A DNA stretch of 64,000 bases, taken from contig NZ_JAQGJV010000082.1 of the NCBI RefSeq assembly GCF_028290435.1, positions 1-64,000 on the forward strand, read 5' to 3'. The translations under genes were made by a program, and so were the position numbers. Numbering within the stretch: position 1 is the first letter of the stretch; every line of letters begins with the position of its first letter. This DNA comes from Devosia sp. Lineage in GTDB: Bacteria > Pseudomonadota > Alphaproteobacteria > Rhizobiales > Devosiaceae. Below, piece by piece: positions 39,788 through 48,753 of the stretch. The notes beneath the pieces were generated by a model, which saw nothing but the letters and a program-made list of their open reading frames with translations, had not been told where the DNA came from and did not search any database.

Positions 39788-41557
39788 TCAGCGGATCATG
39801 CTTAGAGCCTGCTGCAACATGTCGTTCGCCGTGCTGACGATCTTGGTGCCGGCGGCATAGGCCTGCTGGGTGATGATGAGCTTGGTGAACTCGTCCGAGA
39901 TGTCCGAGTTGGACGCTTCCAGCGAGCCACCCAGGATGCCCGTGCCATTGGTATCCAGCATGGGCTCACCCGACTCCTTGGTCGCCGTGAACACGCCACC
40001 ATCCATACGCTTGAGCTGGTTGACGGCGTTGAACTGCGCCGTCACCACCTGGGCCATGTCGATGCGCTCGCCGTTAGAATAGGTCGCCACGACACGGCCG
40101 TTATCGCTGATGCCCACGGACACGAATTCGCCGGCGCCATAGCCGTTCTGGTTCAACGTCGAGGTACTTACCTTGCCGTTGACGTCGGCCTGCTGGGACA
40201 TGCCGCCAGCGCCATGCTGCAGCTCGACATTGCCCACACTGACGCCATTGACCGTGAGGCCGGTAATGGTGGTGGAGGTCACCGGCGGGTTCATCGAACC
40301 ATCGGGACCAAAGACATATTCCTGGTCGACGCGCGTCCACATGGGGGCAGTGCCGGTCGCGGTGCTGTCCGACATGTAATAGAGGTTCCACGTATCGGCG
40401 TGACCGACACCCGAAGCCGCGCTGTCCACCTTGGCCCACTGCATGACCACGACGGCCGGCGCGCCGTTCTTGGCGTAGGTGGTGAGCGAGCCACCAGCCA
40501 CGGAGTCGGCCAGGAACTGCGAATTGCTGCTGGCCGGGATCGTGGAGAGACGCGCCAGAACCGGAGCCGGGATGGAATCGGGGCTACCCGTCGCTGGCAG
40601 GCCCAAAACGCCACCGGCGGCCGTCGCGCTCAACGTCGCCGTCTTGTTGCTGCCCAGGGAAACCGAGATCTGTCCACCGCTCAGCCCCACGGTCGCGCTT
40701 TCGGCGCCCGCACCACCAAGGGTGCGGAACTTGGTCTGCATGTCGGCCAGCGCGGCATCGATGCTGACCGGCGGGACCGTACGAATGTCGACACCCACAT
40801 TGGCGCCCGCATAGGCACCGGCGGCGCCATCGAAGAATTCAAAATTCACTGCCGTGCCGGTGCTCGCCTTGAAGGTGACGATGTCGCCGGCGTTCACAAT
40901 GCTGTCCATGGTGGCAGCGCCGCTCAGCCCGCCCATACCGGTCGTTGTCGCCGGGGCGGCGTAATCGACCGTATTCAGCAGCTCGCTGCCCCTAACGGTG
41001 GCGTCATAGCTGGCATTCTTGGGCAACTGAGGCAGGTTGGCCTGATAGTTGATGCGCGTCGTCTGCTGCGCCGGCAGGAAGGCATTGGAAAGCTTGATCA
41101 CGCCAGGGACTGCGCCGGAGACGTTGCCGGTCTTGATATCGACCGGCAGGCCTTTGAGATAATATCCGGCGCCGTTGACCAGCAGGCCATCCTTGTCGAT
41201 CTCGAAGTCGCCGCGACGAGTATAGAAATCAGCGCCCGAAAAGGTTGGCGAACCATCCGACATGCCGCTCTTGGGCTCGACCACGAAGAAGCCATTGGAA
41301 TTGAGCGCGATAAAGGTCTCGTTGGTGACGGACTTGATATCGCCCTTCTCGCCATTGGTGCCACGCGATTGCGCCGAGACCGCACCAGCCACCTGCTGCT
41401 TGACCGGGGCATCGGCAATCATATCGGAGAACGAGGTTTCGATGCGCTTGTAACCCACGGTCTGCGAGTTCGCGATGTTGCCCGAAATGTTCTCCAGCGC
41501 ATGGGACTGAGCCCGCAAACCGCTGACCGCAGTGGAAAGAGCCCCGTAAATGCCCAT
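39788..41557 (-). CDS. flgE: Flagellar hook protein FlgE
   Basis: MGIYGALSTAVSGLRAQSHALENISGNIANSQTVGYKRIETSFSDMI...EASNSDISDEFTKLIITQQAYAAGTKIVSTANDMLQQALSMIR. Confidence 0.95.
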   Translation of the reverse strand: MGIYGALSTAVSGLRAQSHALENISGNIANSQTVGYKRIETSFSDMIADAPVKQQVAGAVSAQSRGTNGEKGDIKSVTNETFIALNSNGFFVVEPKSGMSDGSPTFSGADFYTRRGDFEIDKDGLLVNGAGYYLKGLPVDIKTGNVSGAVPGVIKLSNAFLPAQQTTRINYQANLPQLPKNASYDATVRGSELLNTVDYAAPATTTGMGGLSGAATMDSIVNAGDIVTFKASTGTAVNFEFFDGAAGAYAGANVGVDIRTVPPVSIDAALADMQTKFRTLGGAGAESATVGLSGGQISVSLGSNKTATLSATAAGGVLGLPATGSPDSIPAPVLARLSTIPASSNSQFLADSVAGGSLTTYAKNGAPAVVVMQWAKVDSAASGVGHADTWNLYYMSDSTATGTAPMWTRVDQEYVFGPDGSMNPPVTSTTITGLTVNGVSVGNVELQHGAGGMSQQADVNGKVSTSTLNQNGYGAGEFVSVGISDNGRVVATYSNGERIDMAQVVTAQFNAVNQLKRMDGGVFTATKESGEPMLDTNGTGILGGSLEASNSDISDEFTKLIITQQAYAAGTKIVSTANDMLQQALSMIR

Positions 41558-41628
41558 CAAAAAACTCCGTGGAATCCATTGGCGCCAGGCGACGCCTTCG
41601 CCCATAGCAATGCAATTGCGGTGCCAAC

Positions 41629-41660
41629 TTGGTTAATCGTTGATTTCGTTGGTTAATTAA
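41629..41660. promoter_or_regulatory. Direct repeat TTGGTTAAT x2, 20 bp period, upstream of flgE
   Basis: TTGGTTAAT at 41629-41637 and 41649-41657; minus strand reads ATTAACCAA twice (CtrA half-site-like). Confidence 0.5.
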
Positions 41661-41830
41661 CGTGGCGCCCGGCCACACAACCGCCCAAACCGGCAACTCC
41701 GTCCGGGCCGATGGTAGAAATTGCCGCCTGCTTGTGAAGTTGCCGCCATTCGATTAAACGCAAAGCCAGTTGCTCCCCCGGCGTCATTCCCCCTTTGCAA
41801 GGCGTGGCGTGGTGGGATGGAAGGGCCGCG

Positions 41831-42697
41831 ATGCTGTTCAAGAATGCCGATGAGTTCGTCAAATCCACCCATCGCGCGGTGACCGTGTTCGGCATGGCCG
41901 GCGTCGGCAAGACGCGGCTGAGCGCCATGCTGCGCAGCTCGAACTGGTTCCACTATTCGGCCGATTACCGCATCGGCACGCGCTATATGGGCGAGCACAT
42001 CGTCGACAACTTCAAGCGCGAAGCCATGAAGAACCCCTTTCTGGCCGAACTGCTGCGCTCGGACTCGATCTACATCTCGTCCAACATCACCTTCGCCAAT
42101 CTCGACCCGCTGTCGACCTATCTGGGCACGCCCGGCAATCCCGACAAAGGCGGCCTGCCGCTCGAGGAATACCAGCGCCGGCAGGAGCAGCACCGCGTCT
42201 CCGAAATCGCCGCCCTGCGCGACGTGCCCCATTTCATCGAGCGCGCCAGGGCGCTCTATGGCTACGACGATTTCATCGCCGATACCGGCGGCTCGTTGAT
42301 CGAGGTCGTCGACCCTACCGATCCGCATGATCCGGTCATCGAGACGCTGACCGCCAGCACCGCCCTGCTCTACATCCGCGGCACCGAAAAGGACGCCGCC
42401 CAACTTGTCGCCCGCTTCAAGGCCAGCCCCAAGCCGATGTATTACACCCCGGCTTTCCTCGTTCGGAAATGGGCCGAATACAAAGCGCTGAACAAGATCG
42501 CCGAGGATTGCGACGTCGATCCAGCCGGTTTTGGCGCCTGGGGCTTCGAGGCACTGCTCCACGACCGGCTGCCGCGCTACCAGACGCTGGCCGACAATTT
42601 CGGCTATGTGGTGGAGGCCTCCGACCTCGCCATTGTGCGCGACGGCGACGAATTCGTCGACCTGATGGCTGCCGCGATCGAGCAGCGAATGCGCTAG
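41831..42697 (+). CDS. P-loop ATPase of unknown function
   Basis: VTVFGMAGVGKTRLSAMLR Walker A; start trimmed from 41795. Confidence 0.75.
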   Translation: MLFKNADEFVKSTHRAVTVFGMAGVGKTRLSAMLRSSNWFHYSADYRIGTRYMGEHIVDNFKREAMKNPFLAELLRSDSIYISSNITFANLDPLSTYLGTPGNPDKGGLPLEEYQRRQEQHRVSEIAALRDVPHFIERARALYGYDDFIADTGGSLIEVVDPTDPHDPVIETLTASTALLYIRGTEKDAAQLVARFKASPKPMYYTPAFLVRKWAEYKALNKIAEDCDVDPAGFGAWGFEALLHDRLPRYQTLADNFGYVVEASDLAIVRDGDEFVDLMAAAIEQRMR

Positions 42698-42719
42698 CGC
42701 GCCTCCATTGGAGACGCGC
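42697..42719. other. Stem-loop between P-loop ATPase and metA
   Basis: GCGCGCCTCCATTGGAGACGCGC: 9 paired bases with one C:A mismatch, loop ATT, no U-tract. Confidence 0.5.
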
Positions 42720-42768
42720 CTGCCTGCATCGCCATCTGTCGCCAATTACGAACCCGAAAGAGGGTCAC

Positions 42769-43680
42769 ATGCCTATTCGCATTCCCGATGATCTGCCCGC
42801 CCGCAAGACGCTTGAGGCCGAGGGCGTCAACGTCATGGATTCCACCCGCGCCGCGCGCCAGGACATCCGCCCGCTCCATGTCGGCCTGCTCAACCTGATG
42901 CCCAACAAGGAACGCACCGAAACCCAGTTCGCCCGGCTGATCGGCTCGACGCCGCTGCAGATCGAGTTGACGCTCGTCCGCGTCTCCGATCACCAGTCCA
43001 AGAACACCCCCGAGGACTACCTCAAGACCTTCTACAAAACCTGGGAAGAGGTGCGGACACAAAAGTTCGACGGCTTCATCGTCACCGGTGCGCCTGTGGC
43101 CAACATGCCCTTCGAAGAGGTCCGCTACTGGCCCGAAATGCTCGAGATCATGGACTGGACCGCCACCAACGTGCACCAGACCATGTTCATCTGCTGGGGC
43201 GCGCAGGCCGCCCTGCACCATTTCCACGGCGCCCATCGTTATCGCATGCCCGAAAAGGCCTTCGGCGTGTTCCGCCATCAGGTGACGAACCCGCTCTCGC
43301 CCTTCCTCCGCGGCTTTTCCGACAGCCCGATGATCCCGGTGTCACGCTATAACGACATCGACAAATCGACACTGGGCGCCAACCTGGAAGTCCTCATCGA
43401 CAACGCCGAAATCGGCGTCTGCATGCTGGGCGACCTGCAGCGCCGCGCGATCTATTTCCTCAACCACCTGGAATACGACAACCGCTCGCTCGCCGACGAA
43501 TACGAACGCGACGTCAAGGTCGGCCTCGCGCCCAAGCAGCCCACGAACCTGTTCCCCAATGGCGATGTCACCGCCATCCCCGAGAACCGCTGGCGCAGCC
43601 ACGCCCATCTCCTGTTCCAGAACTGGATCAACGAGATGTACCAGACGACGCCATACGAGATGGCCGAGATCGGGAAATAG
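42769..43680 (+). CDS. metA: Homoserine O-acyltransferase MetA
   Basis: MPIRIPDDLPARKTLEAEGVNVMDSTRAARQDIRPLHVGLLNLMPNKERTETQFARLIGSTPLQIE; FICWGAQAALHHFHG. Confidence 0.97.
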   Translation: MPIRIPDDLPARKTLEAEGVNVMDSTRAARQDIRPLHVGLLNLMPNKERTETQFARLIGSTPLQIELTLVRVSDHQSKNTPEDYLKTFYKTWEEVRTQKFDGFIVTGAPVANMPFEEVRYWPEMLEIMDWTATNVHQTMFICWGAQAALHHFHGAHRYRMPEKAFGVFRHQVTNPLSPFLRGFSDSPMIPVSRYNDIDKSTLGANLEVLIDNAEIGVCMLGDLQRRAIYFLNHLEYDNRSLADEYERDVKVGLAPKQPTNLFPNGDVTAIPENRWRSHAHLLFQNWINEMYQTTPYEMAEIGK

Positions 43681-43701
43681 AATGGGGGCGCTTCGGCGCC
43701 C

Positions 43702-44142
43702 TCAGCGCTTCTCCACGCTCTCCTTCAGCCCATCCAGCATCATCTTCCAGTTCTTGGTGTATTCCGCCTTGGTCTTGGCATCGAGATCCGGCTTGTCGTC
43801 CATATTGATCTGGCTCAGCCGCACCCGCGTCTTGCCCCCGCTGGGCTCCAGCACATAACGCACCACGTGATAATTCTCAGGCCGATCCGGCTCCCCGCTC
43901 ATCGCGCTCCAATGGGTGAAGCTGAGCTCCTTGCCCTCCTCGAACCGCTGAATCTCTCCGTGGTCCTCGAACTTCTTCCCCTTCCAGTCGCCCGAAAAGG
44001 TGATCTCGTGGCCCACTTTCCAATCGGTCTTCACGTCGGTGCCGGCGAACAGCGCCGACTTCCCCTTGGCCGTCATGGCTGACCACACCGTCTTGGGATC
44101 GGCCGCGATAACGGTATCGACTTCGACAACAGGTTTTTGCAT
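43702..44142 (-). CDS. SRPBCC-domain protein
   Basis: MQKPVVEVDTVIAADPKTVWSAMTAKGKSALFAGTDVKTDWKVGHEITFSGDWKGKKFEDHGEI; start trimmed. Confidence 0.87.
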   Translation of the reverse strand: MQKPVVEVDTVIAADPKTVWSAMTAKGKSALFAGTDVKTDWKVGHEITFSGDWKGKKFEDHGEIQRFEEGKELSFTHWSAMSGEPDRPENYHVVRYVLEPSGGKTRVRLSQINMDDKPDLDAKTKAEYTKNWKMMLDGLKESVEKR

Positions 44143-44190
44143 GGCACGTCTCCTTTGAGAGGAAAACGCCTGGGCCATGCACCCGTTCCG

Positions 44191-44214
44191 CCCTTGCATT
44201 GCCCCACCAACACC
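44191..44214 (+). promoter_or_regulatory. 24-bp repeat copy 1 CCCTTGCATTGCCCCACCAACACC (putative promoter element)
   Basis: Identical to 44749-44772; followed by CTACCC; 90 nt upstream of ATG 44304. Confidence 0.6.
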
Positions 44215-44303
44215 TACCCATCCCGGACCTGGCCGCTGGCCTGCCTTGCCGCTCCAGCCGGACTATCCTAGGGTAAGTCCTCGCCGCTTTCCGGCGGAGC
44301 CTC

Positions 44304-44720
44304 ATGCGGTTGGCTTCGCCTTATCGTGCAATTTCGGACTGGCGCCAGCGCCGCGACAATCGCCAGCGGCTGGTCTCGATCGATACATTCCACGACGGCA
44401 AGCTGCGCTGGTATCTGGGCCTTTACGAAAGTGGCGATTATAACCAGCTCGTATCGCTGCGCGACACCTGGAAGGGGCTGATCGACCGCAAGGGCGAGCT
44501 GCGCGAGAAAGGCCTGCGCATCGAGGACTATGCCGCCTACAATGAAGGCGGTGAACTGCTGCTCTGCGCCATCTGGAATAGCCAGCCCAAAGACGGCGGC
44601 CAGGACTGGATCATGCAGGAAGACAGCTTTTCCAACCTCGATAGCCGCATCGATTTCAACTGGTCGCTCGGCCGCCACATCCAGGGGCTGGATTCCTGGG
44701 CCAAGGACGATCCCGAATAG
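44304..44720 (+). CDS. Hypothetical protein (138 aa)
   Basis: MRLASPYRAISDWRQRRDNRQRLVSIDTFHDGKLRWYLGLYESGDYNQLVSLRDTWKGLIDRKGELREKGLRIEDY; RBS-like GGAG; soluble. Confidence 0.65.
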   Translation: MRLASPYRAISDWRQRRDNRQRLVSIDTFHDGKLRWYLGLYESGDYNQLVSLRDTWKGLIDRKGELREKGLRIEDYAAYNEGGELLLCAIWNSQPKDGGQDWIMQEDSFSNLDSRIDFNWSLGRHIQGLDSWAKDDPE

Positions 44721-44748
44721 ACCGGCACGCGCAGGGGCTGCCTCCAGC

Positions 44749-44772
44749 CCCTTGCATTGCCCCACCAACACC
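44749..44772 (+). promoter_or_regulatory. 24-bp repeat copy 2 CCCTTGCATTGCCCCACCAACACC (putative promoter element upstream of ycjX)
   Basis: Identical to 44191-44214; followed by CTACTTT; 32 nt upstream of TTG start 44805. Confidence 0.6.
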
Positions 44773-44804
44773 CTACTTTCTGCCGGCACACCGAGGATGA
44801 TCGC

Positions 44805-46256
44805 TTGGCACAATCTCCGACGACCATCGTCGACGAACTGGGCATTGCCCTCACCAATCTCGCCGATGCCGCCACCGGCAATTTCACCCCAACCCTGCGC
44901 CTTGGCGTCACCGGCCTCAGCCGCGCCGGCAAGACCATCTTTATCACCGCGCTGATCCATAACCTGCTGACCGGCGGCCGCCTGCCCGGCTTTGCGCCGC
45001 TGGCTGAGGGCCGCTTCATCGGCGCTCGCCTCGCAGAATATCCCGAAGCCACCATTCCCCGCTTCGCCTACGAGCAGCACCTCGAAGCCCTGACCGGCAA
45101 AACCCCGACCTGGCCCGAAAGCACCCGGCGTATCTCGCAATTGCGCATCGTGCTCAAATACCAGTCCACCGCCTGGTTCTCGGGCATGCGCGGCCCCTCC
45201 ACGCTCAACCTCGACATCGTCGACTACCCCGGCGAATGGCTCCTTGACCTCCCCTTGCTGACCATGAGCTTCGCCGACTGGAGCCGCGACGCCCTGGAGC
45301 GCGCCCAGCGCCCCGGCTCCGGCAAGGAGGCCGGCCCCTTCCTCGACATCCTGGCCAGCATCGACACCAAGAAGGACGCCAACGACCCCGACGCCGAAAA
45401 GCTTGCCGCCGCCTTCACCGATTATCTCCGCCGCAGTCGCGAACATGGCGCCCTCTCCACCCTGCCCCCCGGCCGCTTCCTGCTGCCCGGCGATCTGGAG
45501 GGCTCGCCAGCCCTCACCTTCGCCCCGCTGCCGCCACCCACCCAGCCGCAGCGCAATTCCAGCCTCTACGCCATGCTGGAGCACCGCTACGAGGCCTACA
45601 AAGACCAGGTGGTTCGCCCCTTCTTCAAGGACCACTTCGCCCGTCTCGATCGCCAGATCGTCTTGGTCGATACCCTGCGCGCCCTCAATGCCGGCCCCGC
45701 CGCCGTTGCCGATCTGGAAACCGCGCTGACTTCAGTGCTCTCCTGCTTCCGCCAGGGCGACGCCAACCTGCTGCTGCGCCCCTTCGTGCGCAAGATCGAC
45801 CGCATCCTGTTTGCCGCCACCAAGGCCGATCACGTCCACCACACCAGCCACGACCGGCTGGAAAGCATCCTCAACCGCCTCGTTGCCGATGCCAGCAAGC
45901 GCGCCCGCTTCGTCGGCGCCGAAACCCGCTCCATCGCCCTGGCTGCCATTCGCGCCACCCGCGAGGGCACCATCAGTGAAGCCGGCGAAACCCTGCCCAC
46001 CATCATCGGCACCCCCATGGCCGGCGAAGTGCTCGATGGCACCAAATATGACGGCAAAACCGAAATCGCTCTATTTCCCGGTGACTTGCCCGAACGCCCG
46101 GATTCACTCTTCGAAGACGGCACGCCGGTCTCGCTGAATTTCCTGCGCTTCGTGCCCCCGCAAAAGCTCGACCGCAACGCCGCGGGCGATCCCATCCTGC
46201 CGCACATTCGCTTCGACCGGGCGCTGGATTTCCTCATTGGAGACTGGCTCAAATGA
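44805..46256 (+). CDS. ycjX: YcjX-family GTPase/ATPase-like stress protein (TTG start proposed)
   Basis: RLGVTGLSRAGKTIFITALIHNLLTGGRLPGF...STLNLDIVDYPGEWLLDLPLL; GAGGA RBS upstream of TTG 44805. Confidence 0.92.
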   Translation: MAQSPTTIVDELGIALTNLADAATGNFTPTLRLGVTGLSRAGKTIFITALIHNLLTGGRLPGFAPLAEGRFIGARLAEYPEATIPRFAYEQHLEALTGKTPTWPESTRRISQLRIVLKYQSTAWFSGMRGPSTLNLDIVDYPGEWLLDLPLLTMSFADWSRDALERAQRPGSGKEAGPFLDILASIDTKKDANDPDAEKLAAAFTDYLRRSREHGALSTLPPGRFLLPGDLEGSPALTFAPLPPPTQPQRNSSLYAMLEHRYEAYKDQVVRPFFKDHFARLDRQIVLVDTLRALNAGPAAVADLETALTSVLSCFRQGDANLLLRPFVRKIDRILFAATKADHVHHTSHDRLESILNRLVADASKRARFVGAETRSIALAAIRATREGTISEAGETLPTIIGTPMAGEVLDGTKYDGKTEIALFPGDLPERPDSLFEDGTPVSLNFLRFVPPQKLDRNAAGDPILPHIRFDRALDFLIGDWLK

Positions 46257-47260
46257 AGCGCCCCATCGCCCGCCCCACCGACACCACTGCCGAGCCCGAC
46301 GACAGCATCCGCCTGCCCCGCGCCTTCCTGCCCGCCAAGGTCGAAATCACCGAAACCGATTTCGATCCCGCAACCGACGAAGCCCTCGTCGCCCCCGCCC
46401 CCAAACCAATTGGCTGGGCCGCCCGCGCCGCCTGGACCGCTGGCAACATTCTGGTCTCGACCGGTATCGGGCTAGCCGCCGACCGTCTGATCCGCGACCT
46501 CTTCGCCGCCAATGCATGGCTCGGCTGGGCCGGCATCGGCGTGCTGGCCATCTTCGTTCTCGCCGTCATCGTCCTCGCCGCCCGCGAAATCTTCGCCTTG
46601 CGCCGCCTCAAGGTCCTGGACAGCCTCAAGCGCGACGCCGCACTCGCAACCGCCAACAATGACCAACATGCCGCCCAGCACGTCGTCAGCCGCCTCGAGG
46701 GTATCTACTCCGGCCGCGCCGACCTCGCCCGCGCGCGCCAGTCCGTCGCCGACAATGTCCCCCACCTGTTCGACGGCCATGAAATCGTCGCGCTCGCCGA
46801 ACGCAGCCTGATGGCGCCCCTCGATGCCCGCGCCAAGGCCCTGACCGCCGCCTCCGCCCGCCGCGTGGCCTTAGTAACCGCCGTATCGCCGCGCGCCCTC
46901 GTGGACATTGCCTTCGTCATCTACGAAAGCATCCGCCTCGCCGGCGCCATTGCCGCCCTCTACGGCGCCCGCCCCGGCTTCTTTGGCTTCTGGCGGCTCA
47001 CAGGGGCCATCCTCGCCCATCTCGCCGTCACCGGCGGCCTCGTGCTCACCGATGGCATTGTCGAGCAACTGGTCGGCCAGGGCATTGCCGCCAAGCTCTC
47101 CGCGCGACTCGGTGAGGGCGTCGTTAACGGCCTGATGACGGTTCGCGTCGGCATCGCCGCAATGCGCGTCGTCCGCCCGCTGCCCTTCGAAACGCAAAAA
47201 CAGCCCATGGTCCGCGACTTTATTCCGGAACTGACCAAAGTCGCCCAACCTGCAACCTAG
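46253..47260 (+). CDS. ycjF: YcjF/TIGR01620-family membrane protein
   Basis: Two TM segments, C-terminal DUF697-like region; overlaps ycjX by 4 nt. Confidence 0.88.
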   Translation: MKRPIARPTDTTAEPDDSIRLPRAFLPAKVEITETDFDPATDEALVAPAPKPIGWAARAAWTAGNILVSTGIGLAADRLIRDLFAANAWLGWAGIGVLAIFVLAVIVLAAREIFALRRLKVLDSLKRDAALATANNDQHAAQHVVSRLEGIYSGRADLARARQSVADNVPHLFDGHEIVALAERSLMAPLDARAKALTAASARRVALVTAVSPRALVDIAFVIYESIRLAGAIAALYGARPGFFGFWRLTGAILAHLAVTGGLVLTDGIVEQLVGQGIAAKLSARLGEGVVNGLMTVRVGIAAMRVVRPLPFETQKQPMVRDFIPELTKVAQPAT

Positions 47261-47412
47261 ACGCATGGCTGGAATGATATTGCTGCATATCACCTAAATA
47301 TGGGCAGTTTCTTCTAAGATACTTTTGGATATTCCGGGCGCCTGCCAATGCGGACCTACAACATCTATGCGGGAAGCCGCCCATCGACACCAAAAGCATG
47401 ACGATCTGATGA

Positions 47413-47441
47413 CTTGAAACCGATCGTAAGTGTGCTTACCT
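47413..47441 (+). promoter_or_regulatory. Putative promoter, copy A: CTTGAAA-N15-CTTACCT
   Basis: CTTGAAA and CTTA elements retained at the same spacing in both copies. Confidence 0.4.
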
Positions 47442-47559
47442 TCACCGTACGCGATTGATAACGCTAAAAAATCAAACGCTACCGCAGTTATATCTAGCGG
47501 ACCTCAGCATAGCTGGGGGCCGAGAGAATAACTGTGTCCGTAAATAAAGGAAAAGTAAA

Positions 47560-47856
47560 ATGAACACCTATTTGAAATCTTCTTTCGCTGCTGCAGTTGT
47601 TGGCCTTGGCCTGTTCGCGAGTGCCGGTTCTGCGTTTGCCGCCGGTTGCCTGACCCCCGACCAGACTGCACAGTCGCTGATGGGCCACGATGACGCGGAC
47701 TTTGATGCCACCGCCGCAGCCAACGTTAAGGGCTTCCGTTGCGATGTCGTGGGTTCCGAATATTCGGTTCAGCAGCCCGCCGCCAAAGTGACCCCGAAGG
47801 TCTACTTCCAGGCCGCTCCTGAGCAGGAAACGGCCCAGAGCATCATGGGCGACTAA
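47560..47856 (+). CDS. Small secreted protein A (98 aa, signal peptide)
   Basis: MNTYLKSSFAAAVVGLGLFASAGSAFA|AGCLTPDQTAQSLMGHDDADFDATAAANVKGFRCDVV...SIMGD; RBS AAAGGAAAAG. Confidence 0.8.
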   Translation: MNTYLKSSFAAAVVGLGLFASAGSAFAAGCLTPDQTAQSLMGHDDADFDATAAANVKGFRCDVVGSEYSVQQPAAKVTPKVYFQAAPEQETAQSIMGD

Positions 47857-48300
47857 TCTATCACGATGCCAGGGCGCCCAGAGGCGCCAGGCAATCTCTC
47901 GCAAACGAATGTATACCCCGACCCGGAATTGCAGGGGCTCCGGGCCGGAGTAGGCGAGACGCCCTCCGACCACCTGATCCACAAAAAATCTGAATGACGG
48001 TCACCGCTTGCCCTCACGGGGTTGGCGGCGCGCTGTTTTGTGCCCTGTCGCTTATACCGCCAAAATTCAGGCGCGGCCCGCGGTCGCTCGAAACTCAGAA
48101 GTTGCCATGCCGCGCTATCGGTTCCCAACCAAGCCAAGCCAGCACATAGACGCATAGCTGAAATGATCTGGCCGCATATTGCTAAACGCCGGGCAGTTTC
48201 TTGGGAGATACTTTTGGCAGTTCCGGGCATCTGCGCCCGGCCGACCGCCACATCTGCGCCGGTGCTGGCCATAGATGGCCAAAGCATGACCATCTCTTAA

Positions 48301-48329
48301 CTTGAAAGCCGCCCCGACGCTGCTTAAAT
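48301..48329 (+). promoter_or_regulatory. Putative promoter, copy B: CTTGAAA-N15-CTTAAAT
   Basis: Same element and spacing as copy A. Confidence 0.4.
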
Positions 48330-48447
48330 TTCACCTAGACGACTGAAAACAAACGAAAATCAGCCGCCATCACCACCCTACCCAATGGCTTTCAGCGCAG
48401 CTGGATCGCCCGCTGCCGGGTATGGCCTGAAGTAAAGGAGAAGTAAC

Positions 48448-48753
48448 ATGAACACCTATGTGAAATCGGGTTTTGCTGCTGCTGTTGTTGGCCTGGGAAT
48501 TTTGGCGACTGGCGGCTCCGCCTATGCCGCTCCCGGCTGCCTTGCCCCTGACCAGTCCAGCCAGTCGCTGGTCGAACACAGCGATGCCATGCAGGATGCT
48601 GTCACCGCAGCCGATGCTAAGGGCTTCCGCTGCGATGTCGTAGCGTCCGAGGTTTCGGTCCGCCAGCCCGGCGCCAAGGCGATCAAGGTGGCCCCGAAGG
48701 CCCCCGTGGCAGCGCCCAAATACGATATGCCGCTGAGCATCATGGGCGACTAA
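48448..48753 (+). CDS. Small secreted protein B (101 aa), paralogue of A
   Basis: MNTYVKSGFAAAVVGLGILATGGSAYA|APGCLAPDQSSQSLVEHSDAMQDAVTAADAKGFRCDVV...SIMGD. Confidence 0.8.
   Translation: MNTYVKSGFAAAVVGLGILATGGSAYAAPGCLAPDQSSQSLVEHSDAMQDAVTAADAKGFRCDVVASEVSVRQPGAKAIKVAPKAPVAAPKYDMPLSIMGD

Larger units (their letters stand above)
47258..47985. repeat. Tandem duplication unit, copy A
   Basis: Upstream, coding and downstream sequence aligns to copy B with ~888-nt offset (897 after the CDS, because copy B has 9 extra coding nt). Confidence 0.85.

Noticed and set aside
42698-42768. SAM-II riboswitch upstream of metA
   Set aside because: Looked for the SAM-II pseudoknot consensus; the 71-nt leader lacks it.
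44268-45635. 455-aa minus-strand ORF
   Set aside because: Antisense of ycjX and the 138-aa gene; no recognisable domain.
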